Assembly (NCBI RefSeq): GCF_007992495.1
Contig: NZ_BKAJ01000004.1
Location: forward strand, 124,001-188,000
From: Reyranella soli
Lineage (GTDB): Bacteria > Pseudomonadota > Alphaproteobacteria > Reyranellales > Reyranellaceae
Direction of reading: 5' to 3'
DNA: 64,000 nt
Position numbers and translations under genes: made by a program. Below, piece after piece: positions 42,325 to 51,501 of this stretch (positions are counted from its first letter, which is position 1; each line of letters begins with the position of its first letter). The notes below the pieces were generated by a model. That model was not told the origin of the DNA. It saw only the letters and a list, made by a program, of their open reading frames with translations, and ran no database searches.

Positions 42325-43044
42325 GTGCTGAAGCGCGAAGACCTGACATCCGAGAACGTCGATCAGATCGTCGCGGACGCCCACAAGGCCGGTTACCACT
42401 TCTTCCTGTCGGCCGCCGAGCGCGCGGCGAGCTTCAAGACGGCGATGGCGCGGTATCAGCCTGGCGATGAGTTGTGGGTGTTCGCCTACGGCTCGCTGAT
42501 GTGGAACCCGGCCATCGAGTTCGCCGAGCAGCAGCCCTGCCGCGTCGACGGCTGGCGCCGTTCCTTCTGCTTCTGGATGCCGATGGGCCGAGGCACGCCC
42601 GAGCTGCCTGGCCTGATGCTGGCGCTCGAGCAGGGCGGGGCGTGCGAGGGCATCGCCTACCGGCTGTCGCCGCATCAGGTCGAGAGCGAACTCGGCCTGG
42701 TGTGGAATCGCGAGATGCTGGCCGGCATCTATCAGCCCGCCTGGGTGCCGACGACGCTGCGCGATGGTCGTACCGTCACCGCCATCACCTTCGTCGTTGA
42801 CGCCGCTCACTGCCAGTATTGCGGCGACCTGCCGATGGAGCGGGCGGCGCATCACATCGCCTTCGCCGAGGGCCGCCGCGGCGCCTGCCGCGACTACCTC
42901 GCCAATACCGCGGCTCACGCACGCGCCCTGCACATCCACGATCCCTACCTCGAGGAGCTGGTCGAGCGTGTCGCCGGCCTGCGTGACGGCGCCTACGTCG
43001 TCCCGACGGTGCAAGCCGAGGGCGAGGCAGTGGGCGAGGCGTAG
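42325..43044 (+). CDS. ChaC-like gamma-glutamylcyclotransferase
   Basis: 239 residues from a GTG with GAGAGGT upstream. WVFAYGSLMWNP (about 51-62) is the gamma-glutamylcyclotransferase substrate loop, and GGACEGIAYRL (about 106-116) carries the catalytic Glu. ChaC enzymes cleave glutathione to 5-oxoproline and Cys-Gly. Full length for the family. Neighbouring MaoC gene has no known link, so the pairing may be incidental. Confidence 0.9.
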   Translation: MLKREDLTSENVDQIVADAHKAGYHFFLSAAERAASFKTAMARYQPGDELWVFAYGSLMWNPAIEFAEQQPCRVDGWRRSFCFWMPMGRGTPELPGLMLALEQGGACEGIAYRLSPHQVESELGLVWNREMLAGIYQPAWVPTTLRDGRTVTAITFVVDAAHCQYCGDLPMERAAHHIAFAEGRRGACRDYLANTAAHARALHIHDPYLEELVERVAGLRDGAYVVPTVQAEGEAVGEA

Positions 43045-43106
43045 CGCTGCGGAACAAAAACATCGGTAAGCGTGCGACGCTTCATACGTCGTGACATAGT
43101 CGCGGC

Positions 43107-44033
43107 GTGTCTTCTTTCGTCGCTCGCTGGTTGGCGCTGCCGCCCAATCTTCGCGGAATCCTGTGGGTCGGCATGTCGGGGGTGGTGTTCGCGCTCCTGA
43201 ACGTCTTCACGCTGATCCCCTCGCAACACCTCAATCCCTACGTCATGGCGTTCCTGCGCTACTTGTTCGGCGCCATGTTCCTGCTGCCGCTGGTGATCCG
43301 GCTGGGGCCCTACCGCTCGCTGCACACCAACCGGCTCGGCCTGCACATCTCGCGCGGCGCGATCCACACGGTCGGCATGATGCTGTGGTTCGTGGCCCTG
43401 CCGCTCACCACGCTGGCCGAGATCACGGCCCTGGGTTTCACCGGCCCGATCTTCGTCACCGTCGGCGCGGCGTTGTTCCTGGGCGAGGACGTGCGGCTCC
43501 GGCGCTGGCTCGCCGTCATCGTGGGCTTCATCGGCGCCATGATCATCATCCGGCCAGGCTTCTCGGCGCTGCATCTCGGCGTCATCTGCATCCTGGTCTC
43601 GACGCCGATCTTCTCGGCCTCCAACCTGATCTCAAAGGCGCTGGCCCGGACCGATTCGGCCAGCACCATCGTCATCTGGCAGAACATCGTGATCGTGGTC
43701 TGCGCCGCGCCGCTTGCCATCTGGTTCTGGCAGACGCCGAGCTGGGTGGATCTCTTGTGGTTCCTGGCCGCCGGCCTGTGCGGCACGCTCGGCCACATCT
43801 GCCAGCAGCGCGGCTATCAGCTTGCCGACATCACGCTGCTGCAGCCGATCGGCTTCCTGTCGCTGATCTGGAACACGCTTTTGGGCTACTTCCTGTTCGT
43901 CCAGACGCCCGACGCCTGGACCTTCGTCGGCGCGGCGGTGATCTTCGGCAGTGCCATGTACATCTCGCATCGCGAGGCAGTGCGGCGGGCGCAGATCAAG
44001 ACGGCAGACACGAAGGCAGGGCCGGAGTCGTGA
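43107..44033 (+). CDS. EamA-type DMT permease
   Basis: 308 residues from GTG, about ten membrane helices in two repeated EamA domains. AFLRYLFGAMFLLP in the first half and GTLGHICQQRGYQLADITLLQP in the second are typical of the RhaT/EamA drug-metabolite transporter group. Exports metabolites such as amino acids or purines; the substrate is unknown. Stands alone before an intergenic segment carrying unusual dyads. Confidence 0.88.
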   Translation: MSSFVARWLALPPNLRGILWVGMSGVVFALLNVFTLIPSQHLNPYVMAFLRYLFGAMFLLPLVIRLGPYRSLHTNRLGLHISRGAIHTVGMMLWFVALPLTTLAEITALGFTGPIFVTVGAALFLGEDVRLRRWLAVIVGFIGAMIIIRPGFSALHLGVICILVSTPIFSASNLISKALARTDSASTIVIWQNIVIVVCAAPLAIWFWQTPSWVDLLWFLAAGLCGTLGHICQQRGYQLADITLLQPIGFLSLIWNTLLGYFLFVQTPDAWTFVGAAVIFGSAMYISHREAVRRAQIKTADTKAGPES

Positions 44034-44168
44034 ACGACTTCTGCCTGCCGGCGCAGCTGCGGCCGGGCGCGATGGGAATCGGATGAACGATGCATAGAGC
44101 GGAGCCGCCGGAAGGCGAGCGCATCGGTGATGATAACCCAAGTAATCTAGCGAGTCAACTGCGGTTCT

Positions 44169-44205
44169 ATTTTTGCGTCCCATAAGGGGCTAAACGACGC
44201 AAAAA
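44169..44205. repeat. 20-bp repeat copy 1 with inverted arm
   Basis: ATTTTTGCGTCCCATAAGGG (44169-44188) recurs exactly at 57984-58003 in the same orientation. In this copy the first ten bases pair with GACGCAAAAA at 44196-44205, giving a dyad TTTTTGCGTC-N16-GACGCAAAAA. Such a layout resembles a recombinase core site, but no recombinase gene is near. Confidence 0.7.
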
Positions 44206-44227
44206 CTGGTCGGGGTCGAAGCATCGG

Positions 44228-44244
44228 TGCCAGCAGTGCTGGCA
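44228..44244. repeat. Perfect 8-1-8 palindrome
   Basis: TGCCAGCAGTGCTGGCA, a perfect inverted repeat, 33 bases before the moaA stop. Could be an operator or part of a terminator for moaA; no T-run follows on the minus strand. Confidence 0.5.
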
Positions 44245-44276
44245 GAACTATCAGTACAGACCCCGAGGAAATGCCC

Positions 44277-45269
44277 TCAGCCGCCGGTCACGCTCATGTG
44301 CCGCGGCACCGCCGGGCCCGAGTGGCGGCGGTCGATGATGAAGTCGTGGCCCTTGGGCTTGCGCGCGATTGCGGCAGTGATCGCCTGGTCGAGGACCTCG
44401 TCGCTTTCCGACGCCCGCAATGGCGCACGAAGATCGGCCGCGTCCTCCTGGCCGAGGCACATGTAGAGCGTGCCGGTGCAGGTCAGCCGCACGCGATTGC
44501 AGCTTTCGCAGAAATTGTGGGTGAGCGGGGTGATGAAGCCCAGCCGGCCGCCGGTCTCCTCGACCTTGAAGTAGCGCGCCGGGCCGCCGGTGCGATAGTC
44601 GGTCTCGGTGAGGGTGAACTGCTTGGCGATGTTGGCGCGGGCCAGCGACAAGGGCAGGTACTGGTCGAGCCGCGCCGCATCGCCGATCTCGCCCATCGGC
44701 ATGACCTCGATCAGGGTGAGGTCCATGCCGCGGCCATGGCTCCAGCGGATCAACTGGTCGAATTCCATGTCGTTGACGTCGCGCAGCGCCACGGCGTTGA
44801 TCTTGACGTGCAGCCCGGCGTCCTGGGCCGCGTCGAGGCCGCGCAGCACCTGGTCGAGATCGCCCCAGCGGGTGAGCTCGCGGAACTTGTCCCTGTCGAG
44901 GGTGTCGATCGAGACGTTGAGGCGCTTCACGCCGACCGCCGCCAGCTCCTTGGCGTACTTGGCGAGCTGGCTGCCGTTGGTGGTGAGGGTGAGCTCCTCG
45001 AGCGCGCCGCTGTCGAGATGGCGACCCAGGCCACGGATCAGCGACATCACGTTCTTGCGCACCAGCGGCTCGCCGCCGGTCAGCCGGAGCTTCTTCACGC
45101 CGCGGCGCACGAAGGCCGAGCACAGCCGCTCCAGCTCCTCCAGCGACAGGACCTCGGCCTTGGGCAGGAAGGTCATGTCCTCGGCCATGCAATAGACGCA
45201 GCGGAAATCGCAGCGGTCCGTCACTGAGACGCGCAGGTAGGTGATGTGCCGGCCGAACGGGTCGATCAT
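44277..45269 (-). CDS. moaA: GTP 3',8-cyclase
   Basis: 330-residue radical SAM enzyme for the first step of molybdenum-cofactor synthesis, turning GTP into 3',8-cyclo-dihydro-GTP. N-terminal cluster C20-x3-C24-x2-C27 (CDFRCVYC), [10 protein letters not shown] near 62-71, C-terminal cluster [13 protein letters not shown] and the essential terminal Gly-Gly (SVTGG) are all present. Other moa genes are absent here, so it sits apart from its pathway. Overlaps the DNA ligase stop by four bases. Confidence 0.96.
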   Translation of the reverse strand: MIDPFGRHITYLRVSVTDRCDFRCVYCMAEDMTFLPKAEVLSLEELERLCSAFVRRGVKKLRLTGGEPLVRKNVMSLIRGLGRHLDSGALEELTLTTNGSQLAKYAKELAAVGVKRLNVSIDTLDRDKFRELTRWGDLDQVLRGLDAAQDAGLHVKINAVALRDVNDMEFDQLIRWSHGRGMDLTLIEVMPMGEIGDAARLDQYLPLSLARANIAKQFTLTETDYRTGGPARYFKVEETGGRLGFITPLTHNFCESCNRVRLTCTGTLYMCLGQEDAADLRAPLRASESDEVLDQAITAAIARKPKGHDFIIDRRHSGPAVPRHMSVTGG

Positions 45270-46891
45270 GGTGCCGTAACATAGGCACTTTCGGCGGGGT
45301 TTTCGACCCCTGCCGTGCCTAGGAGCCTAAGGAGATTATCTATTGTGTCGGCCTCGGCGGCCGGCTTGTCGGTCCGGATGCGGTTGATGCGGGGAAACCT
45401 CATTGCCAGTCCGGATTTGTGGCGGGTCGAGCGGGCGATGCCGTCAAAGGCGATCTCCAGGACCAGCTCGGGCGCCACCTCGCGGACAGGACCGAAGCGG
45501 TTGGTCGTATGGTCGCGCACCCATTTGTCGAGCCAGCGCAGCTCCTCGTCGGTGAAGCCGAAATAGGCCTTGCCGACCGGTGCCAGCTCGCGCTTGCCCG
45601 CCGCCTCGCGCCAGCAGCCGAAGGTGAAGTCGGAATAGAACGAACTGCGCTTGCCGTGCCCGCGCTGGGCATACATCAGCACGCAGTCGACCAGCATGGG
45701 ATCGCGCTTCCACTTGAACCACGGGCCCTTGGGCCGGCCGGCGAGATAGGCCGAATCGCCACGCTTCAGCATCAGCCCCTCGATGCCGTCGCTGGTCATC
45801 TGCTCGCGCAGCTGGGCGAGGTGGGCCCAATCGGTGAAGACCACCAGCGGCGAGACGTCGAACCGCGCCCTGGGCTTCTCGGCGTTCCAGGCTTCCAGCC
45901 GGGCGCGGCGCTGGTCGAAGGAGAGCGCCCGCAGGTCTTCGCCCTCGAGCCACAGCACGTCGTACAGCCGAATGTGCGCAGGGTGATCCTTCAGCATCTT
46001 GGGCGTCACGACCTTGCGGTTCAGCCGCTGCTGCAGGTCGTTGAACGGCGCCACGGTCTCATCGCGGCGCACCAGAAGCTCACCGTCGAACACGCCTTCG
46101 AAGTCGATCGCCTCGATGATGTCGGGGAAGGCGGCCGATACGTCCTCGCCGGCGCGACTGTAGAGCCGCTTCACGTCGCCGGAGGAGGCGACCTGCACGC
46201 GGATGCCGTCCCATTTCCATTCGGCGCGGAAATGCGCGGGATCGAGCGCATCGAGCTCGGCGCGCTCGATGGCGTTGGCCAGCATCGGCGGCAGGAAGGC
46301 GCCGCCGGCATTGCTGCTCGGCCTAGGCGCATCGTGCAGCAGCCAATCGAACAAGGGCCGGTAAGGCGGCGTGAGGCCGTGCCAGATCTCCTCGACGGCA
46401 TCGACCGGCTGGTTGCCGATGTTGGCGACCGCCTGCTTGGCGAGCCGCGCCGACACGCCGACGCGCAACGCGCCGGTCAACAGCTTCAGCAACGCCCAGC
46501 GGCCAGTGGCGTCCAGCGAATCGAGCCAGCGCTTGAGGATCGCCGGCGTCTGCATCTTGGTCGCGGTCTGCAGCGTGTCGACGACCTCGCCCAAGGTCGG
46601 CGGCGGCCCGGCATTGGGATCGGTCTCCCAGATCAGCGACAGCGTTTCGGCCAGGTCACCGACATAGTCGTAGGACAGATGGAACAGCTCGGCCCCGATC
46701 TTGTCCTCGCCGAAGCCGCGCAGCAGCGCAGGCTTGGCGGCGGGAAAGTCGAGGCCGCTGGTCAGCGCCGCCAGCGCCCAGCCGCGATCGGGATCGGGCG
46801 TCTCGCGCAGGTACGTCTCGATCAGCCGGAGCTTGGCGTTGCGCGCCGGCTGGTAGGAGAGGGCATCGAGCAGGGCGGCGAAGGCCTGCAT
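45266..46891 (-). CDS. ATP-dependent DNA ligase (PP_1105 family)
   Basis: 541 residues. The nucleotidyl lysine is K226 in [10 protein letters not shown] (KxDG motif), with the N-terminal DNA-binding domain before it and the OB-fold C-terminus after (motif V-like WFKWKRDPM). Bacterial ligases of this type (TIGR04120) are found with an exonuclease, a helicase and a phosphoesterase and are thought to act in an accessory repair pathway. The exonuclease stop overlaps its ATG (TGATG) and the helicase is divergent. Its stop overlaps moaA. Confidence 0.93.
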   Translation of the reverse strand: MQAFAALLDALSYQPARNAKLRLIETYLRETPDPDRGWALAALTSGLDFPAAKPALLRGFGEDKIGAELFHLSYDYVGDLAETLSLIWETDPNAGPPPTLGEVVDTLQTATKMQTPAILKRWLDSLDATGRWALLKLLTGALRVGVSARLAKQAVANIGNQPVDAVEEIWHGLTPPYRPLFDWLLHDAPRPSSNAGGAFLPPMLANAIERAELDALDPAHFRAEWKWDGIRVQVASSGDVKRLYSRAGEDVSAAFPDIIEAIDFEGVFDGELLVRRDETVAPFNDLQQRLNRKVVTPKMLKDHPAHIRLYDVLWLEGEDLRALSFDQRRARLEAWNAEKPRARFDVSPLVVFTDWAHLAQLREQMTSDGIEGLMLKRGDSAYLAGRPKGPWFKWKRDPMLVDCVLMYAQRGHGKRSSFYSDFTFGCWREAAGKRELAPVGKAYFGFTDEELRWLDKWVRDHTTNRFGPVREVAPELVLEIAFDGIARSTRHKSGLAMRFPRINRIRTDKPAAEADTIDNLLRLLGTAGVENPAESAYVTAP

Positions 46892-47907
46892 CAGGTGCCT
46901 TCCTCCTCGCGACCGGCGAGATGCAGCGCCTCGGCGTCGATGCCGAGCGAGCGCGCCATGTGGACCAGGGCCTCCTCGCGACCGTGCGTCACCCAGACCT
47001 TGGGTGCACCGACGTCCTTCAGCGTCTGGCAGAGCTCGCCCCAGTCGGCATGGTCGGAGATGATCAGCGGCAGCTCGGCGCCGCTCTGGCGGGCACGGGC
47101 GCGTACGCGCATCCAGCCCGAGCACACCGCCGGCACCGGATCGGCGAAACGGCGCGACCAGCGGTCGGCGAGGGCCGAGGGCGGGCAGAGCACGATGGCG
47201 CCGCGGAACGTCTCCAGGATGGCATCGCCGACATGGGCGATGTCGCCGAGATCGACGCCCTGTTCCTGGTAGAGCTTGCACAGCGCCATCAGGCTGCCGT
47301 GCAGCCAGATGCGCTTGTCCCAGCCGGCGGCGCGCAGAAGCTTGATGACGCGCTGGCACTTGCCGAGGGCATAGACGCCCACCAAATGCGTGCGTTCGGG
47401 AAAGGTCGCGACCGAGCGCAGAAGCTTGCCGATCTCGCCCATGTCGGAGGGATGGTGGAACACGGGCAGCGCGAATGTGGCCTCGGTGATGAAGACGTCG
47501 CAGGGGATTGGCTCGAAGGGCGGGCAGGTCGGGTCGGGCCGGCGCTTGAAATCGCCCGACACCACAATGCGTTGACCCTTGAATGCCAGCACTGCTTGCG
47601 CCGAGCCCAGGATGTGGCCCGCGGGCGCCAACTCGACATCCACTTCGCCGATCCGCACGCTTTCGCCATACTTCAGGGGTTGCTGGCTGGTGTCCGCCAT
47701 GCCTTCGAAGCGCGTGCGCATGATGGCGAGCGTTTCCGGTGTGGCGAGCGCCTTGCGATGGCCAGGGCGGGCATGGTCGCCATGGCCATGGGTGATCACC
47801 GCCCGCGGCACGGCGACGGCCGGATCGATGTAGAAGTCCCCCGGCTTGCAGTAGAGGCCGCGCGGTGTCGGATAGAGCCAGGAGCGAGGATCGAGGGTGT
47901 CGGTCAT
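46891..47907 (-). CDS. Ligase-associated MBL-fold exonuclease
   Basis: 338 residues, metallo-beta-lactamase/beta-CASP-type nuclease (TIGR04122). Metal-binding HGHGDHARPGH at 40-50, GHILGSAQ near 97-104 and the later ISDHADW segment are the expected motifs, similar to SNM1/CPSF nucleases. Probably trims DNA ends before sealing by the adjacent ligase. Its start codon region overlaps that of the divergent helicase gene by 11 bases. Confidence 0.92.
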   Translation of the reverse strand: MTDTLDPRSWLYPTPRGLYCKPGDFYIDPAVAVPRAVITHGHGDHARPGHRKALATPETLAIMRTRFEGMADTSQQPLKYGESVRIGEVDVELAPAGHILGSAQAVLAFKGQRIVVSGDFKRRPDPTCPPFEPIPCDVFITEATFALPVFHHPSDMGEIGKLLRSVATFPERTHLVGVYALGKCQRVIKLLRAAGWDKRIWLHGSLMALCKLYQEQGVDLGDIAHVGDAILETFRGAIVLCPPSALADRWSRRFADPVPAVCSGWMRVRARARQSGAELPLIISDHADWGELCQTLKDVGAPKVWVTHGREEALVHMARSLGIDAEALHLAGREEEGT

Positions 47908-50377
47908 TGAAGCTGATGCATCCTACCGGCGAGATATAGGTCTTCCTGACCTGTTTTCACGCTGGTTCGAGAGCCGTGGCTGGGCGCCGCGGCCGCACCA
48001 GCTTGCCCTGATCGACCTGGCGCGCCAGGGCAAGAGCGCCTTGCTGATTGCACCGACCGGCGGCGGCAAGACCCTGGCGGGCTTTTTGCCTTCGCTGATC
48101 GAGCTCACCGAGCGGCGGCTGGCCGGCAAGGACCTGGCGCACAAGAAGGGCAAAGGCGAGCTGCACACGCTCTACATCTCGCCCCTCAAGGCGCTGGCCA
48201 CCGACATCCGCCGCAACCTCGAGATGCCGATCGCCGAGATGGCCCTGCCGGTGCGCGCCGAAAGCCGTACGGGTGACACGCCGCAGAGCCGACGGTTGCG
48301 GCAGCGCGAGCGGCCGCCCGACCTTCTGATGACGACGCCGGAATCGCTGGCGCTGCTGCTGAGCTACCCCGACGCCACGCAGTTCTTCGCCAGCCTGCGC
48401 TGCGTGATCATCGACGAGCTGCATTCCTTCGCCACCAGCAAGCGTGGGCATCACCTGGCGCTCTGCCTGGCGCGCGTCGCCACCTTGGCTCCGCAAGTAC
48501 GCTTCGTCGGCCTCTCTGCCACGGTCGCCGACCCGCCGGAAATGGCACAATTCCTGGCGGTCAAGGACGAGGTCGAGATCGTGCAGGGCGAGCCCGGAGC
48601 GCAGCCTGTCGTGTCGATCATCGACGCCCAGGAGCGCCTGCCATGGGGCGGCCACATGGGCCATCACGCGGTGCCCGAGGTCTACAACATCATCCGCCAG
48701 CACAAGACCTCGATCGTGTTCGTGAACACGCGCGCGCAGGCCGAGCTGGTGTTCGACCGGCTGTGGCGCATCAATGAGGAGAACCTGGCGATCGGCCTGC
48801 ATCACGGCTCGCTGGCCGTCGAGCAGCGCCGCAAGGTCGAGGCGGCGATGGCCGCCGGCAAGCTGCGCGCTGTCGTGGCGACCTCTTCGCTCGACCTCGG
48901 CATCGACTGGGGCGACGTCGATCTCGTGATCCAGATGGGCGCGCCCAAGGGCGTGAGCCGCCTGATGCAGAGGATCGGCCGCGCCAACCATCGGCTGGAC
49001 GAGCCCAGTCGCGCCATGATCGCCCCGGCCAATCGCTTCGAGGTGCTGGAATCGCTGGCAGCCCTCGAAGCCGTCGAGGCGCGCGAGCTCGACGGCGATC
49101 CGCCGCGCCCGGCCTGCCTCGACGTGCTGGCGCAGCACATCGTCGGCTGCGCCTGTGCCCAGCCGATCGACCGCGACCAGCTCTACGAGGAGGTGCTGAC
49201 GACGCAGCCCTATCGCGAGCTGCCGCGCAAGGACTTCGACGACACCTTCGACTTCGTCGCCACCGGCGGCTATGCGCTGGCGGCCTATGAGCGTTGGCAT
49301 CGGCTGAAGCAGCTGCCCGATGGCCGCTGGATGCTGGCGTCGCCCCTGGTGGCGCGGCAGTTCCGCATGAATGTCGGCACCATCGTCGAGCTGCCGCTGA
49401 TCAAGGTGAAGTTGAAGCGCGGCCCCATCCTGGGCGAGGTCGAGGAGTCCTTCATCCAGGGGCTGGTGCAAGGCGACACCTTCGTCTTCGGCGGCCGCCT
49501 GCTGCGCTTCGAGGGTGTGAAGGAGCTGATAGCCCAATGCTCGCCCGCGACTAGCGGCGATCCCAAGGTGCCGGCCTATGGCGGCGGCCGCCTGCCGCTC
49601 TCGACCTTCCTGGCTGAACGCGTGCGCGGCATCCTGCAGGACCCGTCGCGTCATCCGAAGTTGCCGCCCGAGGTGCGCGAATGGCTGCGTGTGCAGCGCA
49701 TCCGTTCGACCTTGCCGGCCGGCAACCGCCTGCTGATCGAAGGTTTTCCACGCGGCAGCAAGCAGTTCATTGTCGCCTACTGCTTCGAGGGCCGGAACGC
49801 GCACCAGACGCTCGGCATGCTGCTGACGCGGCGGATGGAGCGCATGGGCCTGAAGCCGCTGGGCTTCGTTGCCACTGACTACGTGCTGGGCATCTGGGGC
49901 TTGCGGCCGCCGACCAAGGCGCAGCTCGACCAGCTGTTCGACGAGGACATGCTGGGCGACGATCTCGAAGCCTGGATGGATGAATCGACCATGCTGCGCC
50001 GCTCGTTCCGCAACGTCGCGGTGATCGCTGGCCTGATCGAGCGCCGTTTCCCGGGCGAGGAGAAGTCCCGCCGCCAGGTCACCTTCAGCTCCGACCTGAT
50101 CTACGACACCCTGCGCAAGCACGAGCCCGACCACATCCTCTTGCGCGCCACCCGCCAGGACGCCGCCTGGCAGCTCGCCGACCTGCGCCGTCTCGGCGAA
50201 CTGCTGCGCCGCGCCAAGGGGCGCATCGACTACCGCCGCCTCGACCGCATCTCGCCGCTCGCCGTGCCGGTGCTGCTCGAGATCGGCAAGGAACGCGTGC
50301 TCGACGGCACCGCCGAGGACGAACTTTTGGACATCGCCGCGCAAGAGCTCATCGACGAGGCGACGCGGCTTTCGTAG
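47897..50377 (+). CDS. Ligase-associated Lhr-like DEXH helicase
   Basis: 826 residues. Walker A APTGGGKT at 52-59, DELH box at 173-176, SAT motif in VGLSATVADPP, and C-terminal helicase motif MQRIGRANHR. The DEXH helicase group associated with ATP-dependent ligases (TIGR04121), related to Lhr-Core, a 3'-5' DNA translocase. GTG is the only start before the conserved LPDLFSRWFESRGWAPRPHQL region and overlaps the exonuclease start. The fourth usual partner, the PdeM-like phosphoesterase, is not found downstream. Confidence 0.93.
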   Translation: MSVIEADASYRRDIGLPDLFSRWFESRGWAPRPHQLALIDLARQGKSALLIAPTGGGKTLAGFLPSLIELTERRLAGKDLAHKKGKGELHTLYISPLKALATDIRRNLEMPIAEMALPVRAESRTGDTPQSRRLRQRERPPDLLMTTPESLALLLSYPDATQFFASLRCVIIDELHSFATSKRGHHLALCLARVATLAPQVRFVGLSATVADPPEMAQFLAVKDEVEIVQGEPGAQPVVSIIDAQERLPWGGHMGHHAVPEVYNIIRQHKTSIVFVNTRAQAELVFDRLWRINEENLAIGLHHGSLAVEQRRKVEAAMAAGKLRAVVATSSLDLGIDWGDVDLVIQMGAPKGVSRLMQRIGRANHRLDEPSRAMIAPANRFEVLESLAALEAVEARELDGDPPRPACLDVLAQHIVGCACAQPIDRDQLYEEVLTTQPYRELPRKDFDDTFDFVATGGYALAAYERWHRLKQLPDGRWMLASPLVARQFRMNVGTIVELPLIKVKLKRGPILGEVEESFIQGLVQGDTFVFGGRLLRFEGVKELIAQCSPATSGDPKVPAYGGGRLPLSTFLAERVRGILQDPSRHPKLPPEVREWLRVQRIRSTLPAGNRLLIEGFPRGSKQFIVAYCFEGRNAHQTLGMLLTRRMERMGLKPLGFVATDYVLGIWGLRPPTKAQLDQLFDEDMLGDDLEAWMDESTMLRRSFRNVAVIAGLIERRFPGEEKSRRQVTFSSDLIYDTLRKHEPDHILLRATRQDAAWQLADLRRLGELLRRAKGRIDYRRLDRISPLAVPVLLEIGKERVLDGTAEDELLDIAAQELIDEATRLS

Positions 50378-50409
50378 AGCACCCTCTGAAAAGCCGATAC
50401 CACACCGCG

Positions 50410-50516
50410 CCTCACCCTGAGGAGCCGTGCGGAGCACGGCGTCTCGAAGGGTGGGCCACAGCATCGTTGTGGCCCACCCTTCGAGACGCGCACTGCGTGC
50501 GCTCCTCAGGGTGAGG
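50410..50516. repeat. 107-bp hairpin repeat between convergent genes
   Basis: Outer arms CCTCACCCTGAGGAG and CTCCTCAGGGTGAGG, inner arms CTCGAAGGGTGGGCCACA and TGTGGCCCACCCTTCGAG around GCATCGT-like loop. A long, nearly continuous palindrome of the type widespread in Bradyrhizobium-like genomes. Placed between the convergent helicase and oxidoreductase genes, where it can act as a two-way terminator. Confidence 0.85.
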
Positions 50517-50568
50517 TGGTTTTGTGAAAATAGGATGCACGCCAAAGCGGCTACCGAATAAGCCGTCG

Positions 50569-51501
50569 TCAAGCGAAGTGCGGCATGACATCTGAGACCA
50601 AGAGCTCGCGACTCTCCACGTCGTTCAGACCGTCGCTGTGGATCAGCAGGTCGATGCCGGCATCCCGATATTGGCCCATAAGGTCGATGGCTTCCGAGAC
50701 CGTACCGACGAAGCCCGGCGATGATCCGCGAGGGAGCAGGCGCTCGCGTTTGGCCGCCAGTGCTGCCGTGTCGCGGGCAAGCAACCAGCGCAGGACGAGG
50801 GTCTTTTCGATCGTGTCATAGTCGCGGCCCAGCGCGTCGCAATGCCGGCGCAGCACGGCAAGCTTGTGCTGCGTCTCGGGAATGTCGCTACGGGTGAGGT
50901 TGCAGGCGTCGGCGAGACGCGCGACGGCGCGCAAGGTCATCTGCTCGCCGCCACCCGCAATCATCACCGTCGGATGCGGCTTCTGCAGCGGCTTGGGCTC
51001 GAGGATCGCGTCCTCGGCCTGGAAATACCGGCCGTGGAAGGTCGTGCGCGGCTCGGTCCAGATCTTCAGGATCAGTTCGACCGCTTCTTCCATCTGCCGG
51101 ATGCGGGTTGCTGCCTTCGGCGGAAATGCCCAACCGTATTGCCGGTATTCATCCTCGAAGAAGCCGGCGCCGATGCCGAGCGTCAGTCGTCCCCGGCTGA
51201 TGAGATCGACGGACGCGGCGATCTTGGCGAGATGCGCGGGATTGCGATAGCTGACTGCCGTGACCAGGGTGGCAAGGCGGATGCGGCTGGTGACGGCAGC
51301 GAGTCCCGCGAGCGCAGCCCAGCCTTCCAGGATGGGCTCCTCAGGCGGGCCGACGCCCGGGATCTGGATCATGTGATCCATGACCGAGAACCAGTCGAAG
51401 GCATGCTCCTCTGCCCACTGTGCCTTCGCCTTGGTCGTCTCGAAGATTTCGGCCGGATCGGGAGAGTCGAGCCAGGACGCGTGGTGAATGCCGAACTTCA
51501 T
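50569..51501 (-). CDS. LLM-class (F420/flavin-dependent) oxidoreductase
   Basis: 310 residues, luciferase-like TIM barrel. GRLTLGIGAGFFEDEYRQYGW (about 108-128) and MIAGGGEQMTLRAVARLADACNL (about 175-197) are the cofactor-binding signatures of the F420-type LLM group. Cofactor could be FMN or F420. Its ATG overlaps the dnaE2 stop by one base (TGATG), so it is translated as part of the SOS mutagenesis operon, an unexpected partner. Reaction unknown. Confidence 0.88.
   Translation of the reverse strand: MKFGIHHASWLDSPDPAEIFETTKAKAQWAEEHAFDWFSVMDHMIQIPGVGPPEEPILEGWAALAGLAAVTSRIRLATLVTAVSYRNPAHLAKIAASVDLISRGRLTLGIGAGFFEDEYRQYGWAFPPKAATRIRQMEEAVELILKIWTEPRTTFHGRYFQAEDAILEPKPLQKPHPTVMIAGGGEQMTLRAVARLADACNLTRSDIPETQHKLAVLRRHCDALGRDYDTIEKTLVLRWLLARDTAALAAKRERLLPRGSSPGFVGTVSEAIDLMGQYRDAGIDLLIHSDGLNDVESRELLVSDVMPHFA

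Noticed and set aside
44228..44244. Rho-independent terminator of moaA at the 8-1-8 palindrome
   Set aside because: The stem lies downstream in the moaA direction only on its far side and has no T-run after it on that strand, so a terminator call is not supported.
45419..47272. 617-codon frame antisense to the DNA ligase and exonuclease
   Set aside because: Runs across two real genes on the other strand and has compositional bias only.
47957..50572. 871-codon open frame antisense to the helicase gene
   Set aside because: Its protein is low-complexity Arg/Ala/Gly/His-rich with no family motif, while the sense strand encodes a complete helicase. A by-product of high GC codon structure.
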